Source of the DNA: Macrolepiota albuminosa
Taxonomy: Eukaryota > Basidiomycota > Agaricomycetes > Agaricales > Agaricaceae
NCBI GenBank assembly: GCA_027475525.1
Contig: JAMWFC010000055.1
Span: forward strand, 724,212 to 788,211
Reading direction: 5' to 3'
Length of the DNA: 64,000 nucleotides
A program made the translations under genes and the position numbers. Position 1 is the stretch's first letter, and each line of letters begins with the position of its first letter. The notes beneath the pieces were generated by a model that saw nothing but the letters and a program-made list of their open reading frames with translations, was not told where the DNA came from and did no database searches. Shown here in pieces: positions 13,904 through 27,054 of this stretch.

Positions 13904-15154
13904 TCATAAACCCAGGGAGATAATCTGTTCTCTTAACCTTTGAATGAGATCGGGGCCCGTCCTGCAACACCCTCCTAATACGAGTCCACCCCATATGCTC
14001 TGGTGCTCTGTTTGAGCCGCGTGAATGACATCCTTGAGACCCGTTACCCAAGAGTGTTTTACGTCCCTTGATCCTACCGACCAGGAACGAGTCAAGATAT
14101 CATAGGTATCCCCAGCGTCAGGATAAAGAATTAACCATGGACGCAAGGAGCCCGAAATATCAAGGCATTGCAAGGCATGAGTATATTCATGAACGAGGCT
14201 GGGAATGAACTCTGGCGCGGTGCAATTGATTCCGATGCCAGTTGGCCTTGGAAGTTCTCTGTCATCGTCTGACGCCATTTTTGCGAGAAATGTAGTATGG
14301 AAAATCTCCTGAATAGTTTTGCACTGACCCTCATTGGATTTCTGAGGTGACTTGCCACCTGGGAGCACAAAAGATATCCACCAAGGTTTCTGTACGAATT
14401 CAATACCCTCTGCAGCAAGTGTGCACTCTAGATAGAGCATGGCTTTTCGAATCGCGAACGCCTCTCGCACGAGTGGTACCGTCTCAAATGCAATGATATC
14501 GATCGCTCCCCACGTTTCTGAGTCCCTAGCAAACACAAGCAGACGTTCAAGATGAAATCGCGCTAAAGCTTCAATAGATTTTTCCTCGTTTTCTGTGTCA
14601 TGCATTTGAAACGAGTTGTAGATGTCGTCTCGTTCTGAGTACTTCATTGGCCCATAGGGTGGCGGGTAATAGCCAGCAAATTCCTGAGTTGGCGAAAGAG
14701 TTGCACCGAACGGGCCAAGTGATAGGGCAACCTTCACAATTTCTCCAGAGTTCTCGCAGATGAATGACTCTCGTGCGTCATTGGCCAGACGGACACTGTT
14801 TCTCATCATGTCCGAAGCCACAATTTCAGAATACCCTGCTTTTCTGAACGTGCTAACAGCAGCCTGATAACTACAAGGTCATTGTGGTTGACGATCTTCA
14901 GAGCACTATTGTGAGCACAAACGTGGAGGTCATTATGATCCGAGCCCCAGCCTGCAAAAAGGCCAAATGGACCTCAACAATAACGTTCGCGTTGTCCAAT
15001 ATCAGCTGGGTAGACCAAAGAGGTGTATTCACATTCTGTTTCAGTGTTTCAAGCGTTGTTCCCTGCTAGATAGTCAGATCGATGGTCATTTAGGAACGAA
15101 GCGACTTGCAAGTCCTCCGTCCAAAATAACAGGCGATGTTGGATAAAGGTTCAT
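13904..15154 (-). CDS. Homocysteine S-methyltransferase
   Basis: Zinc enzyme that transfers a methyl group from S-methylmethionine or S-adenosylmethionine to homocysteine, giving methionine (yeast Mht1/Sam4 type). Starting at 15154 the first exon reads PTSPVILDGGLA. The next gives QGTTLETLKQNVNTPLWS and AFLQAGARIIMTST. The large last exon starts YQAAVSTFRKAGYSE and runs to 13904. Zinc-ligand motifs are visible: GIGINCTAP for the first cysteine and LGGCCRTGPDLI for the vicinal pair near the C-terminus. Substrate-side motifs DIIAFETVP and GPFGATLSP also match. Total length (about 370-380 residues) fits the family. The first intron, near 15080-15105, is short and its donor is poor, so the exact junction is uncertain. 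Confidence 0.88.
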
Positions 15155-16162
15155 CGAGAGAGTGTGTGCCAAATTGGCGACTTACGTGGAAACAAGTAAA
15201 ACTTCTGGCCATAGTCACCTCCGACTATAATAAACACGAACACTGACTTAACATTGTCTCCAACCTTTGAATCTAAAATGCAAGGATCTGTACCCTCTCG
15301 AGCGTGATCCTCAGCTGAACCACGCATCCTGAATTCCACGCAGGGTTAACGATATAGGTCAACGTGCCACTGCTAAATATACATGCATCGCCAGCCCAGA
15401 TAGCTAAAGAATGGGTAAAAACGTGTTTGTATGAAATTTAAACAAACTGTACGTAGTCTCGATCGCGAGGTAACGCCTGCCTTTTCCTTCTAGCTTAATG
15501 CATACACAATGCGTGACCCGCGATGGCTATGGATGCATAGCTTCGCTATAGCTAGTACCTCTAGCGTAGGTGGATGGCAGCATAGTAATATAGTAATAAC
15601 GTTCGTGTCCTACTTAATATCATCCATCCAGCTTCTTAAAGAAATCTAACAGACTAACTCTAGTGCTTTGGTGCGAAGTGAGTTTTAGAATAAGGTTCAC
15701 CCTTTCAATGTTCCTTTCTGTGGCCAACGCCGGACAAAGTATTCTCCCTCCCCTCAGTTTTCATTCAGATCAGGCGTATTTCGCTTTCGTCTCAGTCCAG
15801 GGTAAGGGTAGTAAAGGGCATAGAGTCATCGAGCTCGATGAGGGTGAGCGAGGCCGGTGGACCATGTGAAATTCATTGATTGAAGGGGAAACCTTATGGA
15901 GGAACTCGAGTCTTCTTTATAGTACGCTGTACCTTGTCAACCCCTGTAGTTAAGGATCACCCCTGGTTATCTTTTCATGCGTTGAACAACTTGTTGATAT
16001 ACTTGTTCATGCTGAAATTTGCATTTGCCATAATCTATTTCATTTCGAATGGCCGCTAGTAAGGAAAGAACCTCATGGGTAGAGGATATGGTACATCGAA
16101 AAAAGGACGGCTTCACAGAGTAACAGTCTTCTACAAATTGTCCACATCCTTTAATCTGCGTA
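15155..16162. other. Intergenic, no gene recognised
   Basis: About 1 kb between two minus-strand genes. A 68-codon plus frame (15663-15869) and a 69-codon minus frame (15967-16176) have no recognisable motif. It contains the upstream region of the methyltransferase. Confidence 0.45.
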
Positions 16163-17860
16163 CTAGGAAGAATCAACTCTCATGGGAAGGCGTTTGGGTT
16201 GGTTTTCTTGCTTGAATTGTCTTGGAAGCAGAACCAGACCAACAAAGTAAAACAAGATAATGAGCTTGGAAAAAAAGACAAAAAAAATCAGCAACAATTT
16301 GCAAGGGCACATCAAGGTCGATTGTTTACCGCGATCCAGACAGAGAAAAAAGTGGTGACGCTTTTGGATAGTCCCTCACGTCCCGTCGTGCGTTGCCATT
16401 CACTCGTAAATCCATCGTGTACTTGATACATTCCGATAGCGATAATAAGAAGTCCGAATACTGCATGGGCGTAGTTCTGTATCGGACGGCGCGATGAAAT
16501 ACGTGGCTTGATCCAATGTATAACAGCACCCAAGGCAACCTGAAAGATGTAGAGGGCGAAGATAGCGACACCGAATCTCTAATGAAATACATCAGCAGGA
16601 TGTCCAGAGATACACGTACTTAATTCTCACTTTATGGTTGTCGTTAAGGTGCGGAGCACCTGACCTTGAAACTGCTAGTATACCAAGAACGATACCCACG
16701 ATAATCGCAGGACCCGCTAAACACGAGAAGATTGCGTTTACATATGATGAAACTCACCGACACGGACAGGTAACTTACAAAACCAAAATTGAGCAACAAC
16801 ATGACCAACAAACCACGTTGGGGTAAATGTCCGGAGGTATCGGGCGAAAAGAGTGCCGCCTGGAAGGAGGAGAAGGAAAGCCACTGTAAGGAAAATTCCA
16901 TGAGCAACGATCATGCGTTGATATGGCAATAGAGGAATGTCTTCTGTAGGGTTCGTTCTATGTCTAGTTGAGGATGTTTTGGCCGGAGGTGCAGCATGAG
17001 AGGTAGATGTCGGTGGCGCGGAGTCCCCCCCTTTCGTGAGGTCAAGGACTAACATCTTGAATTCGATATGTTGGCGGAGGGTTGCACCTGGGTCTGAGCC
17101 AGGGGCATCTGTGCCAAAAGCGATAATGACAAATTGTGTCGCGTCGCTATTTGCCTGAGGTTTGAAGTTAGCAGCAAAGAGGAAACCTCGCCATGATAAA
17201 GGCGTACTGGTATCGTAAAACCAAAACTCGGTTTGTCACCCGATAACTGTCCAATATTAAATCTCTTCAAAACCTGTTCAAAAGTCATCTCACAGAAGTC
17301 AAAGACTTGTCAATTGTTGCAATTCGGGGCGGATTCGGGTCCACAGTCGGCATAACCTCCCTGGGGGCTTTGCGTTGTGAGAGTACCACGTCATTTCCAT
17401 TGGGCCACATGATGACCATTGGTGTACCAGCCATAAACCGTCCGAAGCCCCTAGGCGAGATACTCAGGTTCGTTCTTCGACTTGAGCGTGTACCTTGACT
17501 CACATCCCCATCCACCCCAATTCTCTCTGGCCCTGACTGGATAGAACATCTGTATACTCCAGGGTTAGCTTGTTCCCTGTATCATTGTAAGCGTTTGTGC
17601 CCACATTGTACTTCAGATCCGTTCACGGTTGCCGAGATACACATTGTCTGATACCGTATTTCAACAAGAAAGGCCCGGAAGCTAGGGAGGCTGATACGCA
17701 CGGTCATACATTGTCGGTCGGTTACTTGTCGCCCCGCGATGAGCTGTCAGGGGAAGGCAAATGTTCAGCTCTCGTGCATATACGCTTAGACGATACCAAC
17801 AGTGCCAGCGGTAGCGACAGCCAGGAGAACAGCAAGGAAAGGTGACGGGAAAGCATACAT
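16163..17860 (-). CDS. DOMON - cytochrome b561 membrane protein (putative transmembrane ferric/ascorbate-type reductase)
   Basis: From 17860 the first exon encodes a clear signal peptide (MYAFPSPFLAVLLAVATAGT). A DOMON domain related to the cellobiose dehydrogenase cytochrome follows: LTLEYTDVLSSQGQRELGW, GMGFGRFMAGTPMVIMWPN and QFVIIAFGTDAPGSDPGA. After a Pro/Ser-rich linker comes the b561 domain, with YQRMIVAHGIFLTVAFLLLL, HVVAQFWF, NDNHKxRFG, GAVIHWIKP and NYAHAVFGLLII. These carry the histidines expected to hold two b hemes. The final exon (LPRQFKQEN...) stops at 16163. The family moves electrons across membranes, often linked to iron or copper reduction. There are about eight to nine exons. 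The substrate is not predictable from sequence alone. Confidence 0.87.
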
Positions 17861-18363
17861 GATTGTCAAGAATGGGGGGGAACAGGAAAGAAGGTGCAGA
17901 CTTTCAACCCAGGTTTCATGACCTTGAACGTTATAAACTCGATCAAATCAGGAGTACACTATGTAAACGTCATCGAGGGCTGAATTGAAGAGGATCGATA
18001 AGTATAAAGCACATCAACAATTGGCTTTTCTGTGCGGGAGTTGCGTAAGACCCAGAGAAACCCAGGTGATTTTCGCGTCCAGTTCAACTTCCAAATTCAG
18101 AGGTTCAGCATCGCTAGAAGGACCTATCCCCTATATGGATGCTCTGTTTGAGCAATTGTCAAAGAGGCCGGAGGTCACAAGTCAAATTAAGTGTGATTCA
18201 ATTCGCGTGGCTGACCACGGTGGATTCATAGCGACCTTGGAATCTCAATAGGGCCGTAAGGAAAATTCCACATTAACGACTCAACAATCCGTTTAAAATA
18301 GAGTCAAGGCCTAAGGAATGCAGCTATAGAAGGAATAAGAGAGGAATGCTACCCATTCTGAGA
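17861..18363. other. Intergenic, no gene recognised
   Basis: 500 bases holding the DOMON gene promoter and the API5 3' flank. An 88-codon plus-strand frame (17985-18251) is open, but I see no domain or splice context and do not call it. Confidence 0.45.
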
Positions 18364-20649
18364 TCATCTTCCACCACCCCGCCTCATCCCCCAACCTCGT
18401 CCATCCCCAACAGTCGCGCTCGAATTCTCTAGTCGCTCTAAGAGAGAGAAAGGTGTTGGATAACCAGCATTCTGGCCACCCATCCTCGCGGCGCCTCTGA
18501 TAGAGAGCTCTCCATTACGAGCCTGCAAGGGTTCAGGAGTATCTTCCTTGTGGGTACTTTGTATAGTAGTAGTCCTAGAAGCTGTAGTTGAAGCCGAATT
18601 CGTGCGAGGATTCAGATTTTTTGAGAATTTCGTTCCCATTCGGCTCAGTAAGGATGGGCCAGAATCTGATTCACTGCTGTCGTCAGTACTGCCTTTTTGA
18701 CGTTTTTGTGGACGGTTAGGAAAGTCCGGCGTTAGTGAGCGCTTGTCAGATGTTGGTATTAAAGCCTGAGGGGTTAGAGTTTCTACCGCAGTTGATCTGT
18801 GATCTTTGAGGCGAGAGCTTGATGTAATGTGCATTCGTCTTGCAGGATATGATACAACAGGACGTTCCGGGAGAGACACAGGACGACCTTTGTTGTTGAT
18901 TGCAGACTGTGATGTCGATGCCGAGGCTTGCTCTTGATCTTTTTCTGACGTACTTGCTTGTGGAACGAGTGACTGCCCAAACGGATGTTCGATGTATAGG
19001 AAAAAGAAAAAGAAGGCCCACTGCGAACCCTGATCAGATTATGAATATCTTGAGACTTTTCACTTGATATTTTGGTTTCGACGGCGGAAAGCACCGTCAC
19101 CAGATTTGGGCGGGGAGTCCAGGAGGTACTCTGTTTCCGCTGAAGTCACGTCAGAAACTGCCAACAATAATGATAGGTTGAGAAGAATTGATGACATACT
19201 TGTTGACAGGCTTGTAGTAATATTATGCAAGCCTTCACATGCCTCGAAGGTGATGTTTGAGTTAAATGAAGCGCCTGTGTAGGGGTTCAAGAAATGGTCC
19301 AGATAGAAGGATATGGCTAGCTAACCTCCAGCAAGAAAGGGCAGGAATCAACGATGACCCTGCTCAAAGCATCAAGTGAGGCTCCATCATCATTTAAAGG
19401 ATAGGGAGATGAAGATTGCTCATTAGCAGCAGCAAAAGTTTCTGCGAGACGGCAGACGACCAACTGTTGATCATCTTGGCGAAACTTCCGCAAGTTCACC
19501 TTGTTGGCGAACGAAGAACAATATTCACGCAGAAGGATAATAGCGGGTGCTACACGCTTTTCGACCACCACAAAACCTGCGAGGTCGAGATATGATTGTG
19601 CTGAGCGTAACAACACGGCACCGTCTGGTCGACCTGCATTTGAAAGTAGCTCAGTCACTTTGTCCAGCAGGACTTTGAGAACGTCCGATCCCCGCGATAA
19701 GCTTGAAGATGTCTTGAATGCCTTCAGTTTGAGGAAAAGCTCTTCAACAATGATCTCCACGTCCTTATAGGCTAATTTGGGGATCACCTGAACCGCCTGA
19801 TGAACCGGTAAGGACAGCATACAAAAGGCGACATACCTCAAGTAGATTGTCAATAAGGGTTTCTTCCGCTTCACTCCCGGGCACCGCATACCGCTCCACA
19901 ATCACTTTTCTTGCGTCTTCCGTCAGGAACTTGATAACAACCTTACGCAGTCTATCTCGAACGTCTTTCTCCTCGTCATCCATGCTGTCATCTAACGGAG
20001 CCATCTGGTCGAAAAAGACACCAAGTGTAATTCTGGCGTCCATTTCGAGGTGCTCCAGGAGCGCACTCTTCACAATTTCAACCTCGTCACGTTCATCTGT
20101 GTTTCCGCTATATAAGATGCAGAGATAGACATATAAATTGAAGACACACCACTTTGGAGGAGCTGTAGTAGGACATCTGCATTCCGGCTCAAAAGTCTGT
20201 TATTCGCCTTGGAGAGCTCAGTGACAGCTGTATATCCTTCAATTCGGACCTGCACCAGACGTAAGCCATAGCAGATTAGGTAGTAGACCAAGTCATACCG
20301 CAGGTGTTTGATCTTCACACAAATCATAAACAGCATTGATCGCTTCTTCCTCTAGCTCCGGAAAGTCAGTGAAGAAAGAGCCGATGTTCTGCGCGGCAAG
20401 GATTCTCAGGTTAGGATGCGAGGAATGAGTTAGGTCAATAAGCCGTTTGAGGGTATTTCTCCGCTCGGGAACATTCAGCCAACGTGTTCAGTCGGGAAAA
20501 TGGGAGCTCACTAGTGACCCTGTCTTATCCAGGTGTCCTTTGGCCTTCCTGAGTTGCTCTGGGAGTCCGCCAAATCAGCTTAGGTCAATGGATGGAATGT
20601 AATACATACCTTTGATATCGCGCTCTTGCTCGCCAGCAAGCGGGTTCAT
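18364..20649 (-). CDS. API5-like HEAT-repeat protein (apoptosis inhibitor 5 family)
   Basis: Nuclear all-helical scaffold. In animals API5 is an anti-apoptotic and mRNA-export-linked factor; its role in fungi is poorly known. The start at 20649 gives MNPLAGEQERDIK, then EQLRKAKGHLDKTGSLRRNT. HEAT-like repeats follow: LTHSSHPNLRILAAQNIGSF, FPELEEEAINAVYDLCED, VRIEGYTAVTELSKANNR and LLEHLEMDARITLGVFFDQM. The middle domain (VIVERYAVPGSEAEETLIDN through AQSYLDLAGFVVVEKRVAP) also matches API5. The C-terminus is Ser/Pro/Arg-rich and disordered, ending GWGMRRGGGR. There are about eight exons. The animal API5 C-terminal helical block is shortened here, and exon joins between 19000 and 19330 are my least certain. 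Confidence 0.8.
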
Positions 20650-20956
20650 GCCTGGACAAATGAATTCAAACGATAACAAGCAATTCTAATATTTCCACCC
20701 ATCAAAGACACACGTGACAATGAGTCAGCAAACTTCAGTCAGTATTTGACTTCCTCTATCCAAGACCTTGGAAGCGCTAGTAATATAGTGATGTCCTAGA
20801 ATTTTTGCAGGGATTGATTGCAAATACGGCCTTGCATTTTTTGCTTCGCAACCCTGCAACACCGGCGGCAGTCACGAGGGTTTATCGATCACGTGGTAAA
20901 CTCCGGTTTGTGCCAGCCAATAGGGAGACGTGAATTCTTGTCTCAAGGATACACCC
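20650..20956. promoter_or_regulatory. Shared divergent promoter region, API5 (-) / NDUFS7 (+)
   Basis: Only about 307 bases separate the two start codons, so regulatory sequence for both genes must lie here or inside them. No specific binding site can be assigned by eye. Confidence 0.5.
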
Positions 20957-22023
20957 ATGTCGTTGACCCTCAAAGCTGCAGGTATGTCATTTGGTCTTCA
21001 TAATCGTTATGAGATTCGTTATATTATTTTTGGTCCAAGTGTCTAGCGTTGGGCGGAGGGCAACATTCAGACCAGTTGTGGGGCTGCAAGGTGAGTTGAG
21101 TACATTTTCTGCGTTATTGTGTTCGGCTGAGCCTGTCAACTACAGCCTATCGCTATCTGCACTCTTCAAAGCCCACAAACTTCGCTGAACCCTCCAGTCC
21201 AATCCCGAGCTCGACTACGTCTGCGACTGAACCGATAACCGCTCTTGCACAGCGAGGCTCCAATCAATTCAGCCTTGAACACCCGCAGAACAGAGCCGGT
21301 GTGTCCTCGTCTGAATATCACGGCAAAATATATTCTTATTTTCTTTTCAAATCGCAGAATATGTTTTGTCAACACTGGACAAGATTACAAACTGGGCAAG
21401 GCAGGGTTCAATGTGGCCGATGACATTCGGTTAGTATTCCGTGCTGTTCTAGCCATTCCAGCAGGCATGAATTGATCATTCCAGGTCTTGCTTGTTGCGC
21501 CGTGGAAATGATGCACATGGCCGCTGCTCGTTATGATCAGGATAGGCTGGGTGTCGTGTTCCGTGCCAGCCCTCGCCAAAGTGATATTATGATTGTTGCT
21601 GGAACCCTTACCAATAAAATGGCACCTGCACTGAGAAAGGTTTATGATCAGATGCCTGAGCCTCGTGAGTGCGCTTCGACTTTTTACCTGCGAGAAGTTG
21701 ATCGGGGTTTATCAGGCTGGGTTATATCCATGGGTTCTTGTGCAAATGGAGGAGGTTACTACCATTATTCATACTCTGTTGTGAGGGGATGCGACAGTGC
21801 GTTGTCATTACTTCTTACTGTCTGCGCTTGCACTCAAGGAATGCTGCAGGAATTGTTCCGGTGGACATCTATGTTCCGGGCTGTCCTCCGACGGCAGAGG
21901 CGCTATTGTATGGCATGCTTCAACTGCAGCGCAAGATGCGTAGGAGTCGGAAGGGCGTCCTTTGGTAAGGGATTGGACTACCTTGAGCACGGTTGCTGAC
22001 TGTTTAACAGGTACCGTAAATAA
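20957..22023 (+). CDS. NDUFS7: NADH:ubiquinone oxidoreductase 20-kDa (PSST) subunit of complex I
   Basis: Mitochondrial inner-membrane complex I subunit that holds the terminal Fe-S cluster N2, which hands electrons to ubiquinone. Exons begin with MSLTLKAAG (mitochondrial presequence) at 20957. A low-complexity linker follows, then [60 protein letters not shown] and [19 protein letters not shown]. The last exons give [18 protein letters not shown] and [20 protein letters not shown] and end VLWYRK-stop at 22023. All four N2 cysteines are visible (the ACC pair, GSCA and GCPP). Seven to eight exons. This is one of the most conserved proteins in the window and a good calibration for splice-site use here. 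Confidence 0.96.
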
Positions 22024-22337
22024 TGGATAGTATATAGTCTAGAATATACATAGACGGTATTCTAGGGTACATTTATACATTTATGCACGAATTAGAGAGT
22101 TTAGCCAGAGTGAGCGAGGCAAGCTGCACCAAATAGCGGAGAAATTGACAAGTGTTGTGTGGACAATGCTTGTACAACTTGACTTGAACTCTTTCCTACT
22201 CCGAACCATTTTCCTTTCGTCGCCGTGTGCACCGTCGAGCGCGCAGTTTTGCTCGGCGAAAGGTCGTGGCTCTCGTCGCTGTTCTGTTCTTGCCGCCTAT
22301 TCCACTCGTACTCCTAAAGTGACGCCTTCAAGTGGCC
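22024..22337 (+). other. Intergenic between NDUFS7 and the next gene
   Basis: About 310 bases holding the NDUFS7 3' end and the leader/promoter of the following gene. Pyrimidine-rich in its right half. Nothing else recognised. Confidence 0.45.
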
Positions 22338-25300
22338 ATGGCGACGGCTCTCCATCCTTCGCGAAATGGCTCCAACACACACAATACACTCTATCCTGGA
22401 CGGGCCTTCATGACAGAAGTCGATTTCCAGGACAAGCGATACCCAAGCTCACAACGCGCAGACACCATCTCAGCAACAGAGAGGTCCGGCTGGGATAACT
22501 TTCCTAACGGTAATGACGGCTCTCTTCGCCCCCGTGATGCGGTTATTCCAACACGGGGGGCCGAACAACGGACCAATCAAGAAAACTTACAATTGTTCCA
22601 ACAACCGCAATCAAGGTCATCCGCGACTTCTGCAGATATACAGTCGCTGGTTTCTCAGTCCCAGTCCATCTCCCAGGAGCCTTCACGCAATACTCTATCC
22701 TACGCCTTGCCCTCTGGCTCTCGTAGGGTTGTCGAACGCTATAGTCTGGAAGATAACTCTCAGCGTGCACCATCCGGCACCTCGACAAACACGGTGCCTT
22801 TACCGACAAACAACGACACCAGAAATACTATTACCTTGAGCCCAGTCAGTCGTTCAGCACCCCTCCCAGTTGGTGCCCGGCGTTCGATCTCGCCATCACC
22901 TGGTATCGGTGCTAACGGAAGAAACACCAACAACGACTATCCCATCATGCCCTTATCCGCATCCCCGTCCTACAATCCTCCGGTAGCACCTAAGCCCCGC
23001 GCATCTGCACAACAACCCAAGTACATCACGCCTCCAACGACTTTCACCCCTATTCAAGCTGGGTACTCACCAAGGCCGCCTCAGCAGCAAGAGGAAGTTT
23101 GTGTAGAGTGTGCGATGCGAGACGAGGATATGGCAGACGTGGATGTGACCTCGCCTGGCGTATGGGAACGTGAAAGTGATGCTGAATATGAGGAACTCAA
23201 GAGACGCGAAGAAGAGGATGCTGCTAACGGGCTTGTCACTATCGACGATCCCAACCGGCCAAGGGCAAGGGGAGGTCGTCTAACGGAACAGAATCTTAAA
23301 CTTTGGTTAAGTGTTGTACGTATCCATCAACTCTATTCCTTCCTCCCACTAATAGCGTTGCCAGAATCCTCGCGAACCTTCTTCGCGCCAACAAACTCTT
23401 CGAACGTACATCAAGTCTCAGAAGACACTTCTCGAAGCGGAGGCATTAGCTCGCGCCCGTGCCATACAAGAGGCTAAACAACTTGAAAGCAGGATGCGCG
23501 ACACATATTCCCAACTTCGCCGATCTGCCTATGATCTTGGTAACACAGCCACTCCCACCGATGATTTTGGTGGACTACGAATCAGGCCTCCAATATCACC
23601 TACCACCCCGATCCACGACGTTCATGCTCGGTCGCATTCTCGTGAGATTACATTGTTAGAAAGCGGCATGATTGTAGAACATGTCAATGTCCGCAAAGAG
23701 GAACGTGAGGCGCGAGAGCGGAAACGAAAGGAAGATCGGGCAAGAAAATCATCTCGTGGATCAACGATGGACGTCACGTCAATAATTTCGAACAATAGTC
23801 TGGCACACACGGATGGTGGTTTAGGCTTACGCCCCAGTTCGCCATTCCACCATTCTGCGCGTCCCATCAGTGTGCTCACTGCTCCAGTCGACCGGCGCAC
23901 GGACATACCGCGGACGTATTCTCAAGCATCTCTCTCAGATGTGCATAGCTTGTTATCCGCTTCGCCTCGACGGAAGAAATTTATTGGCTTCAAGAATTTT
24001 AGTGCGGGATGGAGAAGTCAGGAGAGTCTGGCACCATCAGGCATTCAGTCTGGCAGTATGATTGACATGCAGTACGTTGTCTTTCTCCTTTTCATCGCAG
24101 AAATTTAAATCGTCTCATTTGTTCTTAGTCTCGCTCTTGACCGCGAAGCGCGTAATCTGGGAACCTCATTTGCCGATCCTGCGCACCAAAGCCCAGTATG
24201 GCCACGCACGACCAAGGAGCCAGAACGAAGTGAGAAGAGAGTTGACGGGAGTCCGAAGAAGAAGAAAAAGGGTTTGGCCAAGATTTGGGGCATCGTCACG
24301 GGAAGACAACTGAATGCGGCACGGAGCGAGGTTTCTCAGTCTTCCGATAGGAACGAGGATGACTCGCCGCTGGCGCCACCACCTCCCTTGTCTTACCTTG
24401 TCGATCGCGGACCAAGTGAGCTGCGTATTGCCAGCAATCGCCCTGGCTCTAACCCTTCTCTTCCTTCCCTCATTCCTTCTAAAATTTTCGGAAATGGGCT
24501 TGCTTCCCCAGTTTTATCTTCATCTACTGGTCCGTCCAGTCTCTTCTCGTCACCTGCCTCCTCATCGCGCATATCTGGTCCTGATGCAGAGGTTATTGAG
24601 GCATTGAACAATGCCCCGGAAGACAAAGAGAGCTATCTTCGCGATAATACGAACGGCAAGAACCAGCTTGTCACGCCTAAGACCGTCCATCCAGTCATAT
24701 CGGAACCTGACATACGTCGACGATCATCTCGCCCCGATTCCCCAGTACCACCGCTGCCTGATGTCAAGAACTTAGTGCCACTAATAAGTAGAGATAAATC
24801 GCTACCGCCTCTTCCTCCAGAAGCTATGTCTCCTTCATCGAGTATCAATGCAGGAGATGCCCGTCCTCATACTTTCTTCGCGTATGACCCTTGTCACCTT
24901 CCTCTCAACTCAAACTCTCCTGTTGATTTTATCCCTCCAAACGCTCCTTTCCGAAACATCGATACTCGCCGCCAATCTTTTGGCGGAGTATCCTCTCGTC
25001 CCACTATTACCATTAATACCATGCCCATCAACGGTCGAAAGTCAGGCAGCCCCGTAGCTTCTCACTATGATGACTTCGGTCATTCGCGGCGCTCACTTGG
25101 TCCTGGTCCTCTAGACTCGTTTAAGGACACTATACCTGGCCAGCAGCCCGCAAAGCGAAAGAGCAAGTTTGGGCTTGCGTCGTTACTGGGTAAGAAGAGC
25201 ACGACCTCCAAAGAGGAGTATGCGGACAGTTCAACTCTGCAGTTCCCGTTGATGCACAGATCTGGTTCAGACGGTCAGGAAGATGCCGTATACAATGGCT

Positions 25301-25467
25301 ACCTCACGCCAACATCATCAAGGTATAGTGCCCTTGGCTCTGGTGTTCCACAGTCACGGCTATCCATCACATCACGCAAAGTGTTGGAGGAACGTGTCGC
25401 CCAAGACCCTAACTTTGTGGCCTACCGCTATCCATCGAATGACCATCGTCTCGATCTCTTCCGGTGA
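22338..25467 (+). CDS. Large Ser/Pro-rich disordered protein with a short conserved Cys motif, unknown function
   Basis: Three exons: 22338 to about 23313, about 23365-24073 and about 24128-25467, together roughly 1000 residues. Most of it is low-complexity Ser/Pro/Arg. The distinctive blocks are an acidic motif with two cysteines (EEVCVECAMRDEDMADVDV, then GVWERESDAEYEELKRREEE), a coiled-coil stretch (LLEAEALARARAIQEAKQLE) and a very charged helix (VRKEEREARERKRKEDRARK). Later come PRRKKFIGFKNFSAGW, GSPKKKKKGLAKIWGIVTGR and a late KRKSKFGLASLLGKKS. The repeated 'basic patch + small hydrophobic helix' segments resemble membrane- or partner-binding short motifs. I believe homologues exist across Agaricomycetes but know no function. 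A start at MTEVDFQDKRY is also possible. Confidence 0.75.
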
Positions 25468-25888
25468 TACAAGCATTGATCATGTCATAGTGCTCGTGAT
25501 CTTTTGCATAAAATCATCTTTCGGTACATTATGGACAGTATTCTGCCCCTCGCATGCAATTGTTTCTGGATCCCACTCTCTTTTCTCATGCACGCATATG
25601 CAATCAGTCATGTCATGTCGGCTTCGCCCCTTTTCTATGGACTATCGCCTCTGGTCGACTTTCGCGTTCATCTGCCAGTGTCTGAAACTTCACTCTAATC
25701 TTTAACCCCATCAGCCTTGTACCTCAGTAAACCATATCCTTTCGTTGGCAGTTTTGTAACCACAAGTCCAGTCACATCTTCTGTTAGCATATAGTGTCTA
25801 TATGTACAGTATTATATCAAGCATCTTTGAATAGCGTGCATGCTGCCTTCACGCTGGTTGGAAACTGATCAGAGTGATTCGGAAACTA

Positions 25889-26045
25889 CTTTCGAACTTG
25901 CTAATTTTAGCCGCCTTAGAGGATTATGAAAGGTTGTACTGGAGAAAGAGACAAGCGAGTATGCTCTTTCGAACTTGCTAATTTTAGCCGCCTTAGAGGA
26001 TTATGAAAGGTTGTACTGGAGAAAGAGACAAGCGAGTATGCTCTT
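25889..26045. repeat. 77-bp-period tandem duplication, no. 3
   Basis: Second copy begins at 25966. The match extends 80 bases, three beyond the period. Intergenic. Confidence 0.95.
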
Positions 26046-27054
26046 GATCCCTGTCTTCATGCAAGGAATTATGCAGGTATTCTACGATAAAGCTGGCAAT
26101 TAACAACCAAAAGAAAGCAAAGTGCTTGCAAACGGTAAATAAGCGTCTTATACATGTATGATGTTTGTCTCAATGCAAAGCATTTCGAAGTTGTCAGTTG
26201 TCAGTTGTCTGTAACATTCAGGAACGACCAGCACCAGATGGAAGACACTCGGAAGATTGCATGTGTGAGCTGTTGCTCAAGAAGACAGGTTGATTAGGCA
26301 CATGACTGTCTGGTGTCTCAAATTCCGAGATTCTCGCTCCTTCATTTCTTCCAGAAGCGAGAGAGGTCGATCCGGGTGCACCTGTTCATCGTCTTTATGT
26401 CAATCGCGACCCGGTGTACAGGAGTTAATCTTAGTCGATGGCCGAGGTTCTCGGAAGATGATGAGCACGAACGGGAAGATACGGGTTGACTGCGCAAGGC
26501 ATATCTGTAAACCTGTCCAGCTCATTTGAACGGAAACTATGACTCCGCACACAGTTCTTGTCGGGTTGTAGCAACGTAGAGGCTTCTCCACCAGTTTTCT
26601 GAACTTGTCAATGAGCAGGCATGTTACCTTTGTTCATCCTGCTTCCTAATTTTTCTAGAATGCCGTTTAGTTTCGGCGGGAGTCATCAGGCCTGATCAAA
26701 CACAGCCCATGTGTTGAGAATTAAGGCTTAGCTTTCTATCGTAAGATGTCAATCAGGTAACCATCATTGATATGCGGTGGATATGGACGTGTGTATGCTC
26801 TTACGGTTGATGTATATCCCGTGCATTCCGGCTGAGTGGTAATAAACCAAGCGTAAAGTCCGTACCCTCCAACAGGCCAATATGTAAGGATATCAAAGCA
26901 AGTGTTTTTCATGTAGAGCTCCTTTTATAGTTCATCATGAAAATACTCTTTCGAGTGAGGCATCAACCTTAGTCTAGAACGATGAGTCCCAAAGAGGTGA
27001 GTCCATACCATTAAAGTAGATAGACGTCGAAGTATAAGCTTGTTGCTTTGTTGC

